Assembly (NCBI RefSeq): GCF_015100155.1
Contig: NZ_JACKZA010000002.1
Coordinates: 1-64,000, forward strand
Source: Acidithiobacillus sp. HP-2
GTDB taxonomy: Bacteria > Pseudomonadota > Gammaproteobacteria > Acidithiobacillales > Acidithiobacillaceae
Direction of reading: 5' to 3'
DNA length: 64,000 nt
Part shown: positions 46,720 to 55,935 of the stretch, piece by piece
Position numbering within the stretch: position 1 is the stretch's first letter
Layout of the letters: each line of letters begins with the position of its first letter
Program-made: the position numbers and the translations under genes
Notes under the pieces: generated by a model
The model's database searches: none
Seen by the model: the letters and a program-made list of their open reading frames with translations, nothing else
What the model was told of the DNA's origin: nothing

Positions 46720-47273
46720 GCCAGATCCTTTTTCATGACAATACGAATAATAAAGGGGTTTTCTGTTCCCGGACGCGGATTCTCGGGAATATGGGTAAAA
46801 GGGTAAGTACCAATACCCAAATCATAGGGATTGGCCTCGGCAATGGCGCATACCCGGGCATCGGCCCTGGCAGGATCACGGAGGGTAAATTGCAGCCCGG
46901 CGACGTCCTCGCGCTTGCGGGCTGCATCAATATACATGCGGCGGGTAATTTCACTGTGCAACACCTTGAAAAATTGCACGACGGTTTCCAGCTCTATGCC
47001 GAAACGGGACTGCAGCGCAGAACTTTCTTCCAGACGCCGGGCACTGGCCCGGGGCAAATCGCGCAAAAAATCACCATTACGCGCCGTGTTCAGCAGTAAC
47101 TGGCGCAGCTCGGCATTTTCCGGGAGTTGGGCGAACCCATTATAATGCAAAATAAACAACGCCTCTGGCAGCGGCAATTCTGCGACGCGCTCCTGATTGG
47201 GAATACCAGCATCCACCACCACACCACGGGGGGGAGCAGTCGGTCCTGACTTGCCCCGCAACCAATCCCACAT
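46716..47273 (-). CDS. Uncharacterised protein upstream of leuB
   Basis: This is a 185-residue protein with no signal peptide or membrane helix. Recognisable features are only a hydrophobic [18 protein letters not shown] segment, a helical [20 protein letters not shown] region and a conserved-looking C-terminal part ([20 protein letters not shown]). No family is recognised. The start at 47273 is chosen because GGAG lies before it; an upstream frame reaches 47366 but overlaps mobA. It is the first gene of the leuB-to-metZ transcription unit. Confidence 0.6.
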   Translation of the reverse strand: MWDWLRGKSGPTAPPRGVVVDAGIPNQERVAELPLPEALFILHYNGFAQLPENAELRQLLLNTARNGDFLRDLPRASARRLEESSALQSRFGIELETVVQFFKVLHSEITRRMYIDAARKREDVAGLQFTLRDPARADARVCAIAEANPYDLGIGTYPFTHIPENPRPGTENPFIIRIVMKKDLA

Positions 47274-47327
47274 ACCTGCTCCGGGTTTTACTTGTCTGAG
47301 AATTGTGGAAGGATAGCATAGGCTTTT

Positions 47328-47942
47328 ATGACAGGGCAGCAGCCAAATATCATGCACATCCAGCAATCTGTTTCCCCACCGGCTTCCCTACCGCTTCCGA
47401 TCACCGGATTGATTCTTGCCGGAGGCGCAGGACGGCGTATGGGCGGTGTCGATAAAGGCTGGGTCCTTTGGCAAAAGGCCCCGCTGATTAGTCATGCCAT
47501 CCAGATCGTGCAGACAGACAGTGCAGAAATTCTGATCAGTGCCAACCGCCAGCTCGCAGATTATCGGGCCTTGGGCTACCCCGTCATTTCTGACCCCTGC
47601 GCCACTTTTGAAGGTCCACTCATGGGCCTGAGTGCCGGACTGGCCGCTGCCGGGCAGGATTGGGTGGCCAGTATTCCCGTGGACAGCCCACTCCTTCCCC
47701 ACGATCTGTTGCGGCAGATGTGGCAGGCAAAAATGGACAAGGATCTGGTCGTGGTACGCAGCGACCAGCGCTGGTATGCGGTACTCGTCTTATGTCATCG
47801 CCGTCTTTTACCCCACCTGCAAGCTTATCTGGATCGAGGCGGACGGCGGGTTCAGGACTGGTTTCGTGACCTGGATTACGCCACCCTGCATCTGGATGAA
47901 GCGGTTCTGCGCAATTGTAACTCGCCCGAGGATCTGTCATGA
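47328..47942 (+). CDS. mobA: Molybdenum cofactor guanylyltransferase
   Basis: This is a 204-residue enzyme that attaches GMP to molybdopterin. The nucleotide-binding motif LILAGGAGRRMGGVDKGW is about residues 28-45, and the metal-binding SIPVDSPLLPHDLL comes later. Start could also be the ATG at 47352. It opens a plus-strand operon with mobB and moeA and overlaps mobB by four bases. The cofactor would serve nitrate reductase, whose transport genes begin near the end of the window. Confidence 0.9.
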   Translation: MTGQQPNIMHIQQSVSPPASLPLPITGLILAGGAGRRMGGVDKGWVLWQKAPLISHAIQIVQTDSAEILISANRQLADYRALGYPVISDPCATFEGPLMGLSAGLAAAGQDWVASIPVDSPLLPHDLLRQMWQAKMDKDLVVVRSDQRWYAVLVLCHRRLLPHLQAYLDRGGRRVQDWFRDLDYATLHLDEAVLRNCNSPEDLS

Positions 47943-48433
47943 AAGCGTTGGGCGTGATAGGATATAGCGGCAGCGGGAAGACTACCCTGCTCTGTGCCTT
48001 GATACCCCTGCTTCGCGCAGCGGATTTACGCATCGCCATGGTCAAATCCACGCATCATGACGTGGACTGGGATACTCCCGGAAAAGACAGTTATCGCCTG
48101 CGTGAGGCCGGTGCCGAAACAGTCATGCTCCAAGGCCCCAAACGCTGGTTCACAACCTGTCTGGCACCGGAAAAGGTCACTCTGGAAAGCATTGTTGACA
48201 ACTTGCCTGCGCCTGCAGATTTGCTGTTGATTGAAGGGAACAAAGCTTTACCCATTCCGAAAATAGAGGTACACCGCCCGGCGCTGCAAAAACCTTTGCT
48301 GGCCACAGAAGATCCCCGGATTATTGCCGTAGCCAGCGATGCGACCTTAATCACCCACTGTGCAGTACTGGACATCAATACCCCTGAAAGCATTGCGCAA
48401 TTTATTCACGACTGGATACACGAGGAACCCTAA
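47939..48433 (+). CDS. mobB: Molybdopterin-guanine dinucleotide biosynthesis protein B
   Basis: This is a 164-residue P-loop GTPase (GVIGYSGSGKTTLLCALIP, about residues 5-23) with the typical AMVKSTHHDVDWDTPGKDSY and DLLLIEGNK motifs. It helps MobA load GTP. The stop codon is immediately followed by the moeA ATG. Confidence 0.93.
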   Translation: MKALGVIGYSGSGKTTLLCALIPLLRAADLRIAMVKSTHHDVDWDTPGKDSYRLREAGAETVMLQGPKRWFTTCLAPEKVTLESIVDNLPAPADLLLIEGNKALPIPKIEVHRPALQKPLLATEDPRIIAVASDATLITHCAVLDINTPESIAQFIHDWIHEEP

Positions 48434-49672
48434 ATGGCTCACTGCTGTAGCGACAACGAACATGATCCCATGGCGAAAAGTGTTGAGGAAGCACGCGCTG
48501 CCATTCTTGCCAGCAGCCCGGCCCTGACCGATACCGAAGTTCTGCACCTCAGCGCTACACTGGGACGGGTTCTCGCTGAAGACCTACGCGCCCGGCAGCC
48601 GGTCCCCGCCTGGCCGAACTCGGCGATGGATGGTTACGCCCTGCGCAGCAGTGACGGCGAAAAACCCAGACAGCTCATCGGGCATTGTTTTGCCGGACAT
48701 CCCTTCACGGGTGTAGTCGGGCCTGGTGAGTGCGTGCGCATCATGACCGGCGCCGTCTTGCCAGAAGGTGCGGACAGCGTCCTGATTCAGGAACTCGCGG
48801 ACATTCAGGAGGAAAAAATTCTTCCCCGGCAGTGTCCGGCACCTGGCGCCAACATTCGTCAGGCCGGCGAAGATCTGCAGCCCGGCGTCGAGGCCCTCCC
48901 TGCCGGCACACTGCTCCGACCCGCCCAACTGGCCCTGCTCGCCAGTCTGGGCATTGCCGAGGTCAAGGTTTTTCGACGTCTGCGTGTAGCCTTTTTTTCA
49001 ACGGGTGATGAACTGCGTCCACTGGGTAGCACGCTGGAGGCAGGGCAGATTTACGACAGTAACCGGTATGCCCTGCAAGGGATGCTCCAACGTCTCGGCT
49101 GTGAAGTTCTCGACCTTGGACGGATCCTGGATAACCCGGAGGATCTGGAAAAAACTCTGCAACAAGCCGCAGGCATGGCTGATTTAGTGATCAGTACCGG
49201 CGGCGTGTCGGTAGGCGATGCGGATTACATTGCCGAACTGCTGGGACGCATTGGTAGCATCAATTTCTGGAAAATGAACATGAAGCCCGGTCGCCCGCTG
49301 GCCTTTGGCCAACTGGGAGAAACTACCTTTTTTGGCCTACCCGGTAACCCGGTTTCCGCTATGGTGACTTTCTACCAGTTTGTGCGTCCCTGCATCCTCA
49401 AGCGGATGGGTAAAAGTGCCCCCTGGACACCCACCGTTCTTAAACTGCCTCTGGCCCAGGCACTCAAGAAAAAACCGGGGCGCACCGACTTTCAACGCGG
49501 CGTGCTGATTTCTGGAGAAAACGGTCTCCAGGTGGCGGGGGTCGGTCAACAGGCTTCGCATATCATGAGTGGACTCGCGCATGCGGACTGCCTGATTATT
49601 CTGGCTGCCGACGCCGAGGGTGCGCCAGCCGGAAGTATGGTGGATGTGCAATTGCTGGAGGGTTTGGTCTGA
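48434..49672 (+). CDS. moeA: Molybdopterin molybdenumtransferase
   Basis: This is a 412-residue enzyme that inserts molybdate into adenylated molybdopterin. It has PVPAWPNSAMDGYALRS near the start, the RIMTGAVLPEGADSVLIQE and GDELRPLGS segments, and the STGGVSVGDADYIAELL domain. C-terminal KMNMKPGRPLAFGQ and FFGLPGNPVSAMVTF are typical. Start may be at the ATG at 48470. Confidence 0.93.
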   Translation: MAHCCSDNEHDPMAKSVEEARAAILASSPALTDTEVLHLSATLGRVLAEDLRARQPVPAWPNSAMDGYALRSSDGEKPRQLIGHCFAGHPFTGVVGPGECVRIMTGAVLPEGADSVLIQELADIQEEKILPRQCPAPGANIRQAGEDLQPGVEALPAGTLLRPAQLALLASLGIAEVKVFRRLRVAFFSTGDELRPLGSTLEAGQIYDSNRYALQGMLQRLGCEVLDLGRILDNPEDLEKTLQQAAGMADLVISTGGVSVGDADYIAELLGRIGSINFWKMNMKPGRPLAFGQLGETTFFGLPGNPVSAMVTFYQFVRPCILKRMGKSAPWTPTVLKLPLAQALKKKPGRTDFQRGVLISGENGLQVAGVGQQASHIMSGLAHADCLIILAADAEGAPAGSMVDVQLLEGLV

Positions 49673-49692
49673 ATTGGTCGTGACACCTGCCG

Positions 49693-50349
49693 TCAGTCCA
49701 GACCATGACGCGGCTGGTAGCGGGTGGAGTGGCTGAGATGAAAGCGGAAATTCTCGGCGTAAAGCTTTTGCAGTGCGGGATTTCCCCGAAAAATCAGCAG
49801 ATTTTCGGCATTCACCTGTTCCGCCGCTTTGCTGAAGTTGAAACTGCCGGTGATGAGAGTGTCTGCATCAATGACCATCACCTTGTTGTGGGCAATGGCA
49901 TGCTGATCGTCAATAAATACGGGCACGCCCTGATTGGCAAAAAAGTCTGCCACGGAATATTTCTGGGTGCGCTGGCTTTTGTCCAGCACCACCTGAACAT
50001 CCAGCCCCCGCCGTGCCGCCTGCAAAACCGCCTTGGCAATAGGTGCGCTGGTAAAACTGTAGGCCTGCACCCAGACCCGCTGGTGTGCGCCGTCCACGGC
50101 GCGCACGATGGCGGCTGTTGCCCCTCCTGGCGGAGAAAAAGCCACTTCAATGCTCCCCAGCGCCGGAACAGTGACTGGCGAATGGGGCATGGTTGCTGTC
50201 GCCATGGACCACTGTTCCTTGCCCCAATGCTGGGCCTGTTGCCACAACGAAGCTGCCGCTGAAGCTGGCAATGAATTCAGAAAAAAAGCCAAAGGCAACA
50301 AAAGGTATAGCAGGGGCTTTTTCATCAAGGTCATGGGATTTACGCTCAT
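49693..50349 (-). CDS. Secreted phospholipase-D-like nuclease
   Basis: This is a 218-residue protein with a signal peptide (KKPLLYLLLPLAFFLNSLPA, cut near ASA) and one HKD motif, HNKVMVIDADTLITGSFNF. A single-HKD PLD protein of this size resembles the Nuc endonuclease family, which acts as a dimer on DNA or RNA. It would work in the periplasm. The start is either the ATG at 50349 or a later one at 50325; no strong ribosome-binding site decides. Confidence 0.82.
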   Translation of the reverse strand: MSVNPMTLMKKPLLYLLLPLAFFLNSLPASAAASLWQQAQHWGKEQWSMATATMPHSPVTVPALGSIEVAFSPPGGATAAIVRAVDGAHQRVWVQAYSFTSAPIAKAVLQAARRGLDVQVVLDKSQRTQKYSVADFFANQGVPVFIDDQHAIAHNKVMVIDADTLITGSFNFSKAAEQVNAENLLIFRGNPALQKLYAENFRFHLSHSTRYQPRHGLD

Positions 50350-50472
50350 CAGGTTTTTTAGTGAAGATAAATGGAATTGGGGAATTCGCCAAGTGGCAAA
50401 TAATCGACAGATAAATAATCACTCTTTAGACTGCAGAGGTTGGGCTGAAAGCCCCCCGGTCCGGATAATCTC

Positions 50473-51213
50473 ATGAAACCTATTGACCAAGCTGTTGCCA
50501 TTGGCGCAGAAGCCAGGCGATTCGTACGCACCTACCATAATGGATCGCTCTGCACCCTCTCCAAAAAACTGGAAGGCTATCCTTTTGCCTCGGTCAGTCC
50601 TTTTGTGCTCGATGCTGCAGGTAATCCAGTCATTCTCATCTCCAATCTGGCCGAACACACCAAAAATATTGATGCCGATCCCCGGGTAAGCCTGCTGGTT
50701 TATCCCTGTGCTGACGATCCGCAAGCAGTGGGCCGGGTGACCTTGACGGGGCGCGCGGCCCGCTTGCCCGACAAAAATGGTTTTGGAGACCGCTATCTGC
50801 GCTATTTACCCCAGGCACATGATTACTTCGCCGCCCATGATTTTTATTTCTATCGGATTCAGGTCGAAAACATTCGTTATATTGGCGGCTTCGGCAAAAT
50901 CCACTGGGTGCGGCCTGAACATTATGCACCTCCACCAACGGCGGCTCTGGTGGAAGCTGAAGCAGGGATTCTTGCCCATATGAACGCAGATCATCGTGAC
51001 AATTTACGAGATTATTGTCGGTATCTGCATGCTTACGAGACTGTTGATGTAGAAATGGTAGGTATTGACTACGACGGTTTTGATGTTCGTGCCGATGGCA
51101 AATTGTTGCGCTTTGATTTTCCTGAGCCCATCACCGGCCCGCAAGAAGCCCGGACAGCGCTGGTCGCCATGGCCCGGCAGTGCCGTGAAGCGCAAAGACA
51201 GGAAACCAAATGA
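50473..51213 (+). CDS. HugZ-like FMN/haem-binding protein with DUF2470 domain
   Basis: This is a 246-residue cytosolic protein. Residues 10-150 are a split-barrel pyridoxamine-phosphate-oxidase-like domain (GSLCTLSKKLEGYPFASVSP; ISNLAEHTKNIDADPRVSLL). Residues 160-240 are the DUF2470 domain (ILAHMNADHRDNLRDYCRYL). This pair of domains is found in HugZ-type haem oxygenases. Haem degradation or binding is possible but not shown. Its end overlaps the next gene by four bases. Confidence 0.85.
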   Translation: MKPIDQAVAIGAEARRFVRTYHNGSLCTLSKKLEGYPFASVSPFVLDAAGNPVILISNLAEHTKNIDADPRVSLLVYPCADDPQAVGRVTLTGRAARLPDKNGFGDRYLRYLPQAHDYFAAHDFYFYRIQVENIRYIGGFGKIHWVRPEHYAPPPTAALVEAEAGILAHMNADHRDNLRDYCRYLHAYETVDVEMVGIDYDGFDVRADGKLLRFDFPEPITGPQEARTALVAMARQCREAQRQETK

Positions 51214-51875
51214 ATCAGGCGTACTGGCGACAACGCTGGCAGGAACATCGCATCGGCTTCCATCGTCCGGATGTTCACCCACGACTGCCCGCCTTTTGGG
51301 ATCGTCTGCAAGTCGCTCAAGAGGGTACGGTTTTCGTCCCGCTGTGTGGCAAGAGCCTGGACCTGCTGTGGCTGGTCGAGCAGGGCTATCGGGTGCGCGG
51401 CGTCGAACTCAGCCCTATTGCTGTCCAGGAGTTTTTTCAGGAACACAATCTGCATCCGCAAGTGGACAGCGTGGGTGCCTTGCAACGGTGGCAGGCGGGT
51501 CCTGTCGAAATCTTTTGCGGAGACTTTTTCGACCTCACCTGTGCAGAACTGAAGGATATTGCCGCCGTATACGATCGGGCTGCACTCATTGCCCTCCCCC
51601 CGGAATTGCGCCGCGCCTACACCGAAAAATTACGGGATATTCTTCCCCATCGGCCACCGATCCTGCTCATCACCCTCGATTATCCTCAGGAAACCCGGCA
51701 AGGCCCACCCTTTGCTGTACCAGAGACCGAAGTCTGCGCACTCTACCAACCCTCCTGGGCCGTACAGCACGTGTCCTCCATCGACTTGCGTGAGGAGGGA
51801 TCCACGGATTCCAATCGCTTTGAGGAGCTGGTATTCGTGCTCCGTCGTGATGACGGTTCGTATTTTTCGGGCTGA
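51210..51875 (+). CDS. tpm: Thiopurine S-methyltransferase
   Basis: This is a 221-residue SAM-dependent methyltransferase with the TPMT family start YWRQRWQEHRIGFHRPDVHP, the SAM motif VFVPLCGKSLDLLWLVEQGY and the GVELSPIAVQEFF loop. Bacterial TPMT also methylates selenite and tellurite. It is coupled to the HugZ-like gene and convergent with the LysR gene. Confidence 0.92.
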   Translation: MNQAYWRQRWQEHRIGFHRPDVHPRLPAFWDRLQVAQEGTVFVPLCGKSLDLLWLVEQGYRVRGVELSPIAVQEFFQEHNLHPQVDSVGALQRWQAGPVEIFCGDFFDLTCAELKDIAAVYDRAALIALPPELRRAYTEKLRDILPHRPPILLITLDYPQETRQGPPFAVPETEVCALYQPSWAVQHVSSIDLREEGSTDSNRFEELVFVLRRDDGSYFSG

Positions 51876-51909
51876 TTTGCTCTTGTAAACAGTACCTACG
51901 ATTGGCCAG

Positions 51910-52854
51910 TTACGAGTGAATTTCAGCGTCTGGATTGATCACATATCGACCTATGGGCGGAAGCCCTACAGTGCCTGTTTCCAGAAATTCCAAAAAGGCA
52001 CGTATGGTGTGGGACTGATAAGCTGGTTGTGGTCTGGCCATATATAAAGTCCACTGGATGCCACGCGGCGCAGGCAGACGCCGTGACTGTACGCGCCAGT
52101 CTTTTCGGCATAGCAAGGCGGCGGCTGTCACAAAACCGATGCCCAGTCCTGCATCTACGGCGGCGCCGACCGCCTCAACACCCGTCACCTCAATAGACTG
52201 CCTGGGCGTCAACTGGGCATCCCGAAAAACTTTTTCGACGGAGCGGCGGATTCCCGAACCCGATTCGCGCCAGATCAGAGGGTAGGCCATCAGATCTTCC
52301 AGATTCAGAACATCGCGTTGCAACAAAGCGTGTCCTTCCGGAAATATCGTCATGATTTCATCATCCAGCCAGGGGGTTACAGAGTAATAGGAAGGCAAGC
52401 CTTCCAGATCCAGACCACCTTCCAGAAAGAATAAATCCCAGTCAGACAACGCAATACTTTCCCAGTCAATAACCCCTCCGCGTAACTGAATTTCTACATC
52501 AGGAAATTGCTGCTGAAAAGCAACCAGGCGTTCCGGTAAAAAATAGTTGGCCACGGTATTGGTCGCTGCAATGCGCAAAACGCCGCTTTGCAGGCGTTGA
52601 CGACGTAAGATCATGTCCTCGAATTCGTCAATGACTTCACGCATACGTTGGGCGGTAGTCAGGAGCGCTTCACCGGCGGGGGTCAGTTGAATGCCGCGAC
52701 CATGACGCATCGTCAAAGGTTCTCCGACCATCTGGCTCAATTTCTGCAATCGTTCCGTAACGGCCGGCTGGCTGCGATGCAGTATTCGCGCTGCTGCACT
52801 GATCCCGCCACTTTTGGCCACGGTCAGAAAGGTTAATAAAAGTTCTGTGTCCAT
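51910..52854 (-). CDS. LysR-family transcriptional regulator
   Basis: This is a 314-residue regulator. The N-terminal winged helix is LLTFLTVAKSGGISAAARIL then SQPAVTERLQKLSQMVGEPL, and the effector domain starts about residue 88 (LRIAATNTVANYFLPERLVA). It is divergent from an EmrB-type exporter operon. Perfect palindromes lie in the 109-bp gap and are candidate binding sites. Local regulation of the exporter is the natural reading. Confidence 0.92.
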   Translation of the reverse strand: MDTELLLTFLTVAKSGGISAAARILHRSQPAVTERLQKLSQMVGEPLTMRHGRGIQLTPAGEALLTTAQRMREVIDEFEDMILRRQRLQSGVLRIAATNTVANYFLPERLVAFQQQFPDVEIQLRGGVIDWESIALSDWDLFFLEGGLDLEGLPSYYSVTPWLDDEIMTIFPEGHALLQRDVLNLEDLMAYPLIWRESGSGIRRSVEKVFRDAQLTPRQSIEVTGVEAVGAAVDAGLGIGFVTAAALLCRKDWRVQSRRLPAPRGIQWTLYMARPQPAYQSHTIRAFLEFLETGTVGLPPIGRYVINPDAEIHS

Positions 52855-52885
52855 ATATCGATATGCCCTATAGATTATATCTATA
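52855..52885. promoter_or_regulatory. Two palindromes between LysR and the exporter operon
   Basis: TATAGATTATATCTATA (52869-52885) is a perfect 17-bp palindrome with a 3-bp spacer and fits the LysR T-N11-A box. ATATCGATAT (52855-52864) is a second perfect palindrome directly at the lysR start codon. Confidence 0.6.
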
Positions 52886-52963
52886 TTACCAATTTGACCT
52901 ATGTATTGATGCCCCGCATGATCGGCGCGTTTACTTCATCAGCATAGAAGCGGTTTCCCATTC

Positions 52964-54505
52964 ATGGCTTTTTCACATCATGCACCGGCAGTTTCCCCAC
53001 TCAGCACCAGCATGGCATTGCTGCTCAACCTGTTGATTGGGCTCGGACATTTTCTGGTACTGTTCAACACTGGCGCCTATCTGCCCATGATACCCCATGT
53101 TGCCGGCAGTTTGGGCGTCAACCCGGATTTTGCGGATTGGACCCAGGCAGATTTTTTTCTGGCCATGGCCCTGGCCTTTCCGACTTCTCCCTGGTTTTTG
53201 CAGCGTTGGGGGGAAATGCGGGTTGTGGCAGGTGCCTTTATGGCGTTCGCCCTGGCTTCGGCCATCTGCGCGCAAACCAGCCATTATGATGCTTTTCTCA
53301 GTGCCCGTATTGTTCAGGGATTTTCGGGGGGATTGACCATCCCGGTCTCCTTGCAGATTATCCTGCGCCATTATCAGGCACATCGCCGTAATATTGGCCT
53401 GGGGCTTTGGGGAGTTGCTGCCCTCACCCCGTTTACCCTGGGGCCGGTTATTGGTGGCTGGATCACCGACAGTATCGGTTGGCGCTGGCTGTTTTATATA
53501 AACATACCGATTGCCATCAGCGTGGCTGTCATTACTGCGATTCTGCTGTTCGGTAGAGAAATAGAACACTGCCATCCCCCCCTGGACTGGCCGGGACTGC
53601 TTTTTCTGCTGACTGCCCTGGTCGCCCTGGAGTCTGCACTTGATGCTGGAGAAATCATCAGTTGGTGGCGCTCCCAGACTATTATTCTACTCGGCAGCAT
53701 CAGCCTGATCACTCTGATTTTTTTCGGGATTTGGGAATGGTATGGCAGGCACTCCTTACTTGAGCTCACGCTCCTGAAACGACGTAACTTCATGATCGGA
53801 AGTATGGTCCTGTTTTTCACCGCCCTGTTTTTTCAAGGCAGTATCGCCATTTATATTGTGGGATTTCAATTGGTCATGGGCTACAGCGCGTGGCTGGTCG
53901 GCCTGTTGATATTACCCATGGCGATTTTCTCGAAAATCAGTTTTATCTTGACCCAGCGCCTGCTCAATCATCTGGATGCACGTATCCTGGCTATTTTCTC
54001 CTTATTGGGATTTGCGGCCGCCAGTTTTTGGGTTTCCTCCTACAATCATTCGGCCTCTTTCAGCGAATTACTGTGGCCACAAGCTTTTGTAGGAATATTT
54101 CTGGGAAGTTTATTTCCATCCATCATCGCCATTGCCTTGTCCGGATTATCCGGCCCTGCCGAAATGCGTGGTACCGCCTTTTTGAATGTATTGCGGCTCT
54201 GTGGACAGGCTATGGGCATCCCCCTTATTGCCACACTTTTCGACCGGAGAATGATTCTGCATGCGCATTTTCTTGCCGAAGGTAATCGTCCGACGATTTA
54301 TACACTCAATCCCTCGGTGAGCAATATCCGCACTGCCCACTACATTGCGCATCAGGCAGCCATGCTCGCCTTCAACGAAATATTTTATATAGCTGCATGG
54401 GGATTCCTGCTCGGCGCGGGTCTCATGCTGTTCAGCAAACGTGTGGTTTACGCAGAATCGGATATTCGGGTACGCCGCGCCATAGAAGAACTGGTGGATC
54501 TCTGA
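52964..54505 (+). CDS. DHA2-family (EmrB-type) multidrug exporter
   Basis: This is a 513-residue MFS transporter with fourteen predicted helices. It has the DHA2 motif C-like region LGLWGVAALTPFTLGPVIGG then WITDSIGWRWLFYINIPIAI and long hydrophobic stretches to the end. It uses the proton-motive force to expel lipophilic or toxic compounds. Next come an outer-membrane lipoprotein and an EmrA-like adaptor, making a tripartite MFS pump. Substrate unknown. Confidence 0.88.
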   Translation: MAFSHHAPAVSPLSTSMALLLNLLIGLGHFLVLFNTGAYLPMIPHVAGSLGVNPDFADWTQADFFLAMALAFPTSPWFLQRWGEMRVVAGAFMAFALASAICAQTSHYDAFLSARIVQGFSGGLTIPVSLQIILRHYQAHRRNIGLGLWGVAALTPFTLGPVIGGWITDSIGWRWLFYINIPIAISVAVITAILLFGREIEHCHPPLDWPGLLFLLTALVALESALDAGEIISWWRSQTIILLGSISLITLIFFGIWEWYGRHSLLELTLLKRRNFMIGSMVLFFTALFFQGSIAIYIVGFQLVMGYSAWLVGLLILPMAIFSKISFILTQRLLNHLDARILAIFSLLGFAAASFWVSSYNHSASFSELLWPQAFVGIFLGSLFPSIIAIALSGLSGPAEMRGTAFLNVLRLCGQAMGIPLIATLFDRRMILHAHFLAEGNRPTIYTLNPSVSNIRTAHYIAHQAAMLAFNEIFYIAAWGFLLGAGLMLFSKRVVYAESDIRVRRAIEELVDL

Positions 54506-55935
54506 TGAAAAAATCCATTCTTCTGCTGCTATTGTTGCTGCTTGCGGCCTGTGCGCGTCTGCCGGAGCATCTTCCCGGTGCGCATCTAGCCCATAGCCCT
54601 CAAATTCAACGGACCCTGGCACGGGCCGATCATCACTATGGGATCACGGCGGGTCCATGGCCTGCACAGCAGTGGTGGGAAGCGGCGCACATACCTGCTC
54701 TTGACCATCTGATTCAGGTAGCCCTTCGCAAAAACCCATCGCTGCAGCTTGCCAGTACCCGTATTCTGGCCGCCAAAGCCATGACTGCAGAGCAACAGGC
54801 CGCCCTCCTCCCACAAGTTTCGGCGGGAGCGGCCCTCACCCAGGAGCATTTTTCGCAGAATGGTTTGCACCTTCAGGCCAACGGCAAAAGCTTTACCTAT
54901 ACCGAAATTAACCCGCTGGAACTCCGTTATCATCTGGACTTGTGGGGGCGCGACAGTGATCAGGTTCGTGCAGCTTTGGGGCAAGTACGCGTTCATCAGG
55001 CGGATTATGCCGAGGCAAAATTACAGTTGGAGAAACAACTGGCTTGGCATTATTTTCTGCTGGCGGGCGAAACACGGCAACTGCATCTGGCGGAGCGTCT
55101 GGAAAACCTGCAAAAATCCTTGTTGCAACTGAAAAAAAAACGTTGGCAGGATGGTCTGAACAATGCCCGGCCGATGTATGCGCAGACAGAAACTTATGGC
55201 AGTGCGCGGCAGTCAGTCGCCCAACTGCGGTCAGCCATTGCGCAACAGCGCTATGTACTGGCCGCCTTGGCCGGGCATGGACCCGATTGGGGACGGAATA
55301 TTGGCGTAGAACCGTTACCGGATTTCTCCACCATAAATATCCCCCGTCAATTACCTCTGCGTCTGATCATCCATCGTCCTGATATGGTCGCTGCACGCTG
55401 GGAAATAGAAGTCGCTGCGCAACAGGTCGGCGCTGCCCGTGCGGCTTTTTACCCTGATGTCAATATTGCCCTGTTTGCCGGTTGGAACAGTATTGATCTG
55501 GGTGATTTATTCAGCCCCGGAAATCTGGCTCATGCCATTGGTCCGGTGGTATCCCTGCCCATTTTCGAAGGCGGAAAGCTCCGTGCCCGTCTCAAAGCGC
55601 AAAATGCCTTTTATCTGGCAGCACAAGATCATTATTGCCACACCATTCTCAGCGCGGTGCGTGAAATTGCCGGGCATTTGGCCAGCTGGCAAAAATATCG
55701 TCAGCAAATACAGGAACAGACACGGATGACCAAGGCCGCCAGCCAGGATAGCGCACTGGCTACGGCCGCTTTTCAATCGGGTACCACCAATATGATAAGC
55801 GTTTATCGCAGCCGGATTCAGGAAATCAACCTGCAAAACCAGCAAATCACTTTGCAAATACAGAATGCACAATCCTGGGTGCTGCTCAATGTTGCCCTGG
55901 GGGGCGGATATACGGCGGAGAAAAAACCAGCATGA
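54505..55935 (+). CDS. Outer-membrane efflux lipoprotein (NodT/OprM family)
   Basis: This is a 476-residue outer-membrane channel. The start MKKSILLLLLLLLAACARLP contains the lipobox LAAC, so it is lipid-anchored. Two OEP repeats follow (PALDHLIQVALRKNPSLQLA; LPLRLIIHRPDMVAARWEIE). The ATG at 54505 overlaps the stop of the exporter gene (TGATG); an upstream frame exists inside that gene but is not used. It overlaps the adaptor gene by four bases. Confidence 0.88.
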   Translation: MKKSILLLLLLLLAACARLPEHLPGAHLAHSPQIQRTLARADHHYGITAGPWPAQQWWEAAHIPALDHLIQVALRKNPSLQLASTRILAAKAMTAEQQAALLPQVSAGAALTQEHFSQNGLHLQANGKSFTYTEINPLELRYHLDLWGRDSDQVRAALGQVRVHQADYAEAKLQLEKQLAWHYFLLAGETRQLHLAERLENLQKSLLQLKKKRWQDGLNNARPMYAQTETYGSARQSVAQLRSAIAQQRYVLAALAGHGPDWGRNIGVEPLPDFSTINIPRQLPLRLIIHRPDMVAARWEIEVAAQQVGAARAAFYPDVNIALFAGWNSIDLGDLFSPGNLAHAIGPVVSLPIFEGGKLRARLKAQNAFYLAAQDHYCHTILSAVREIAGHLASWQKYRQQIQEQTRMTKAASQDSALATAAFQSGTTNMISVYRSRIQEINLQNQQITLQIQNAQSWVLLNVALGGGYTAEKKPA

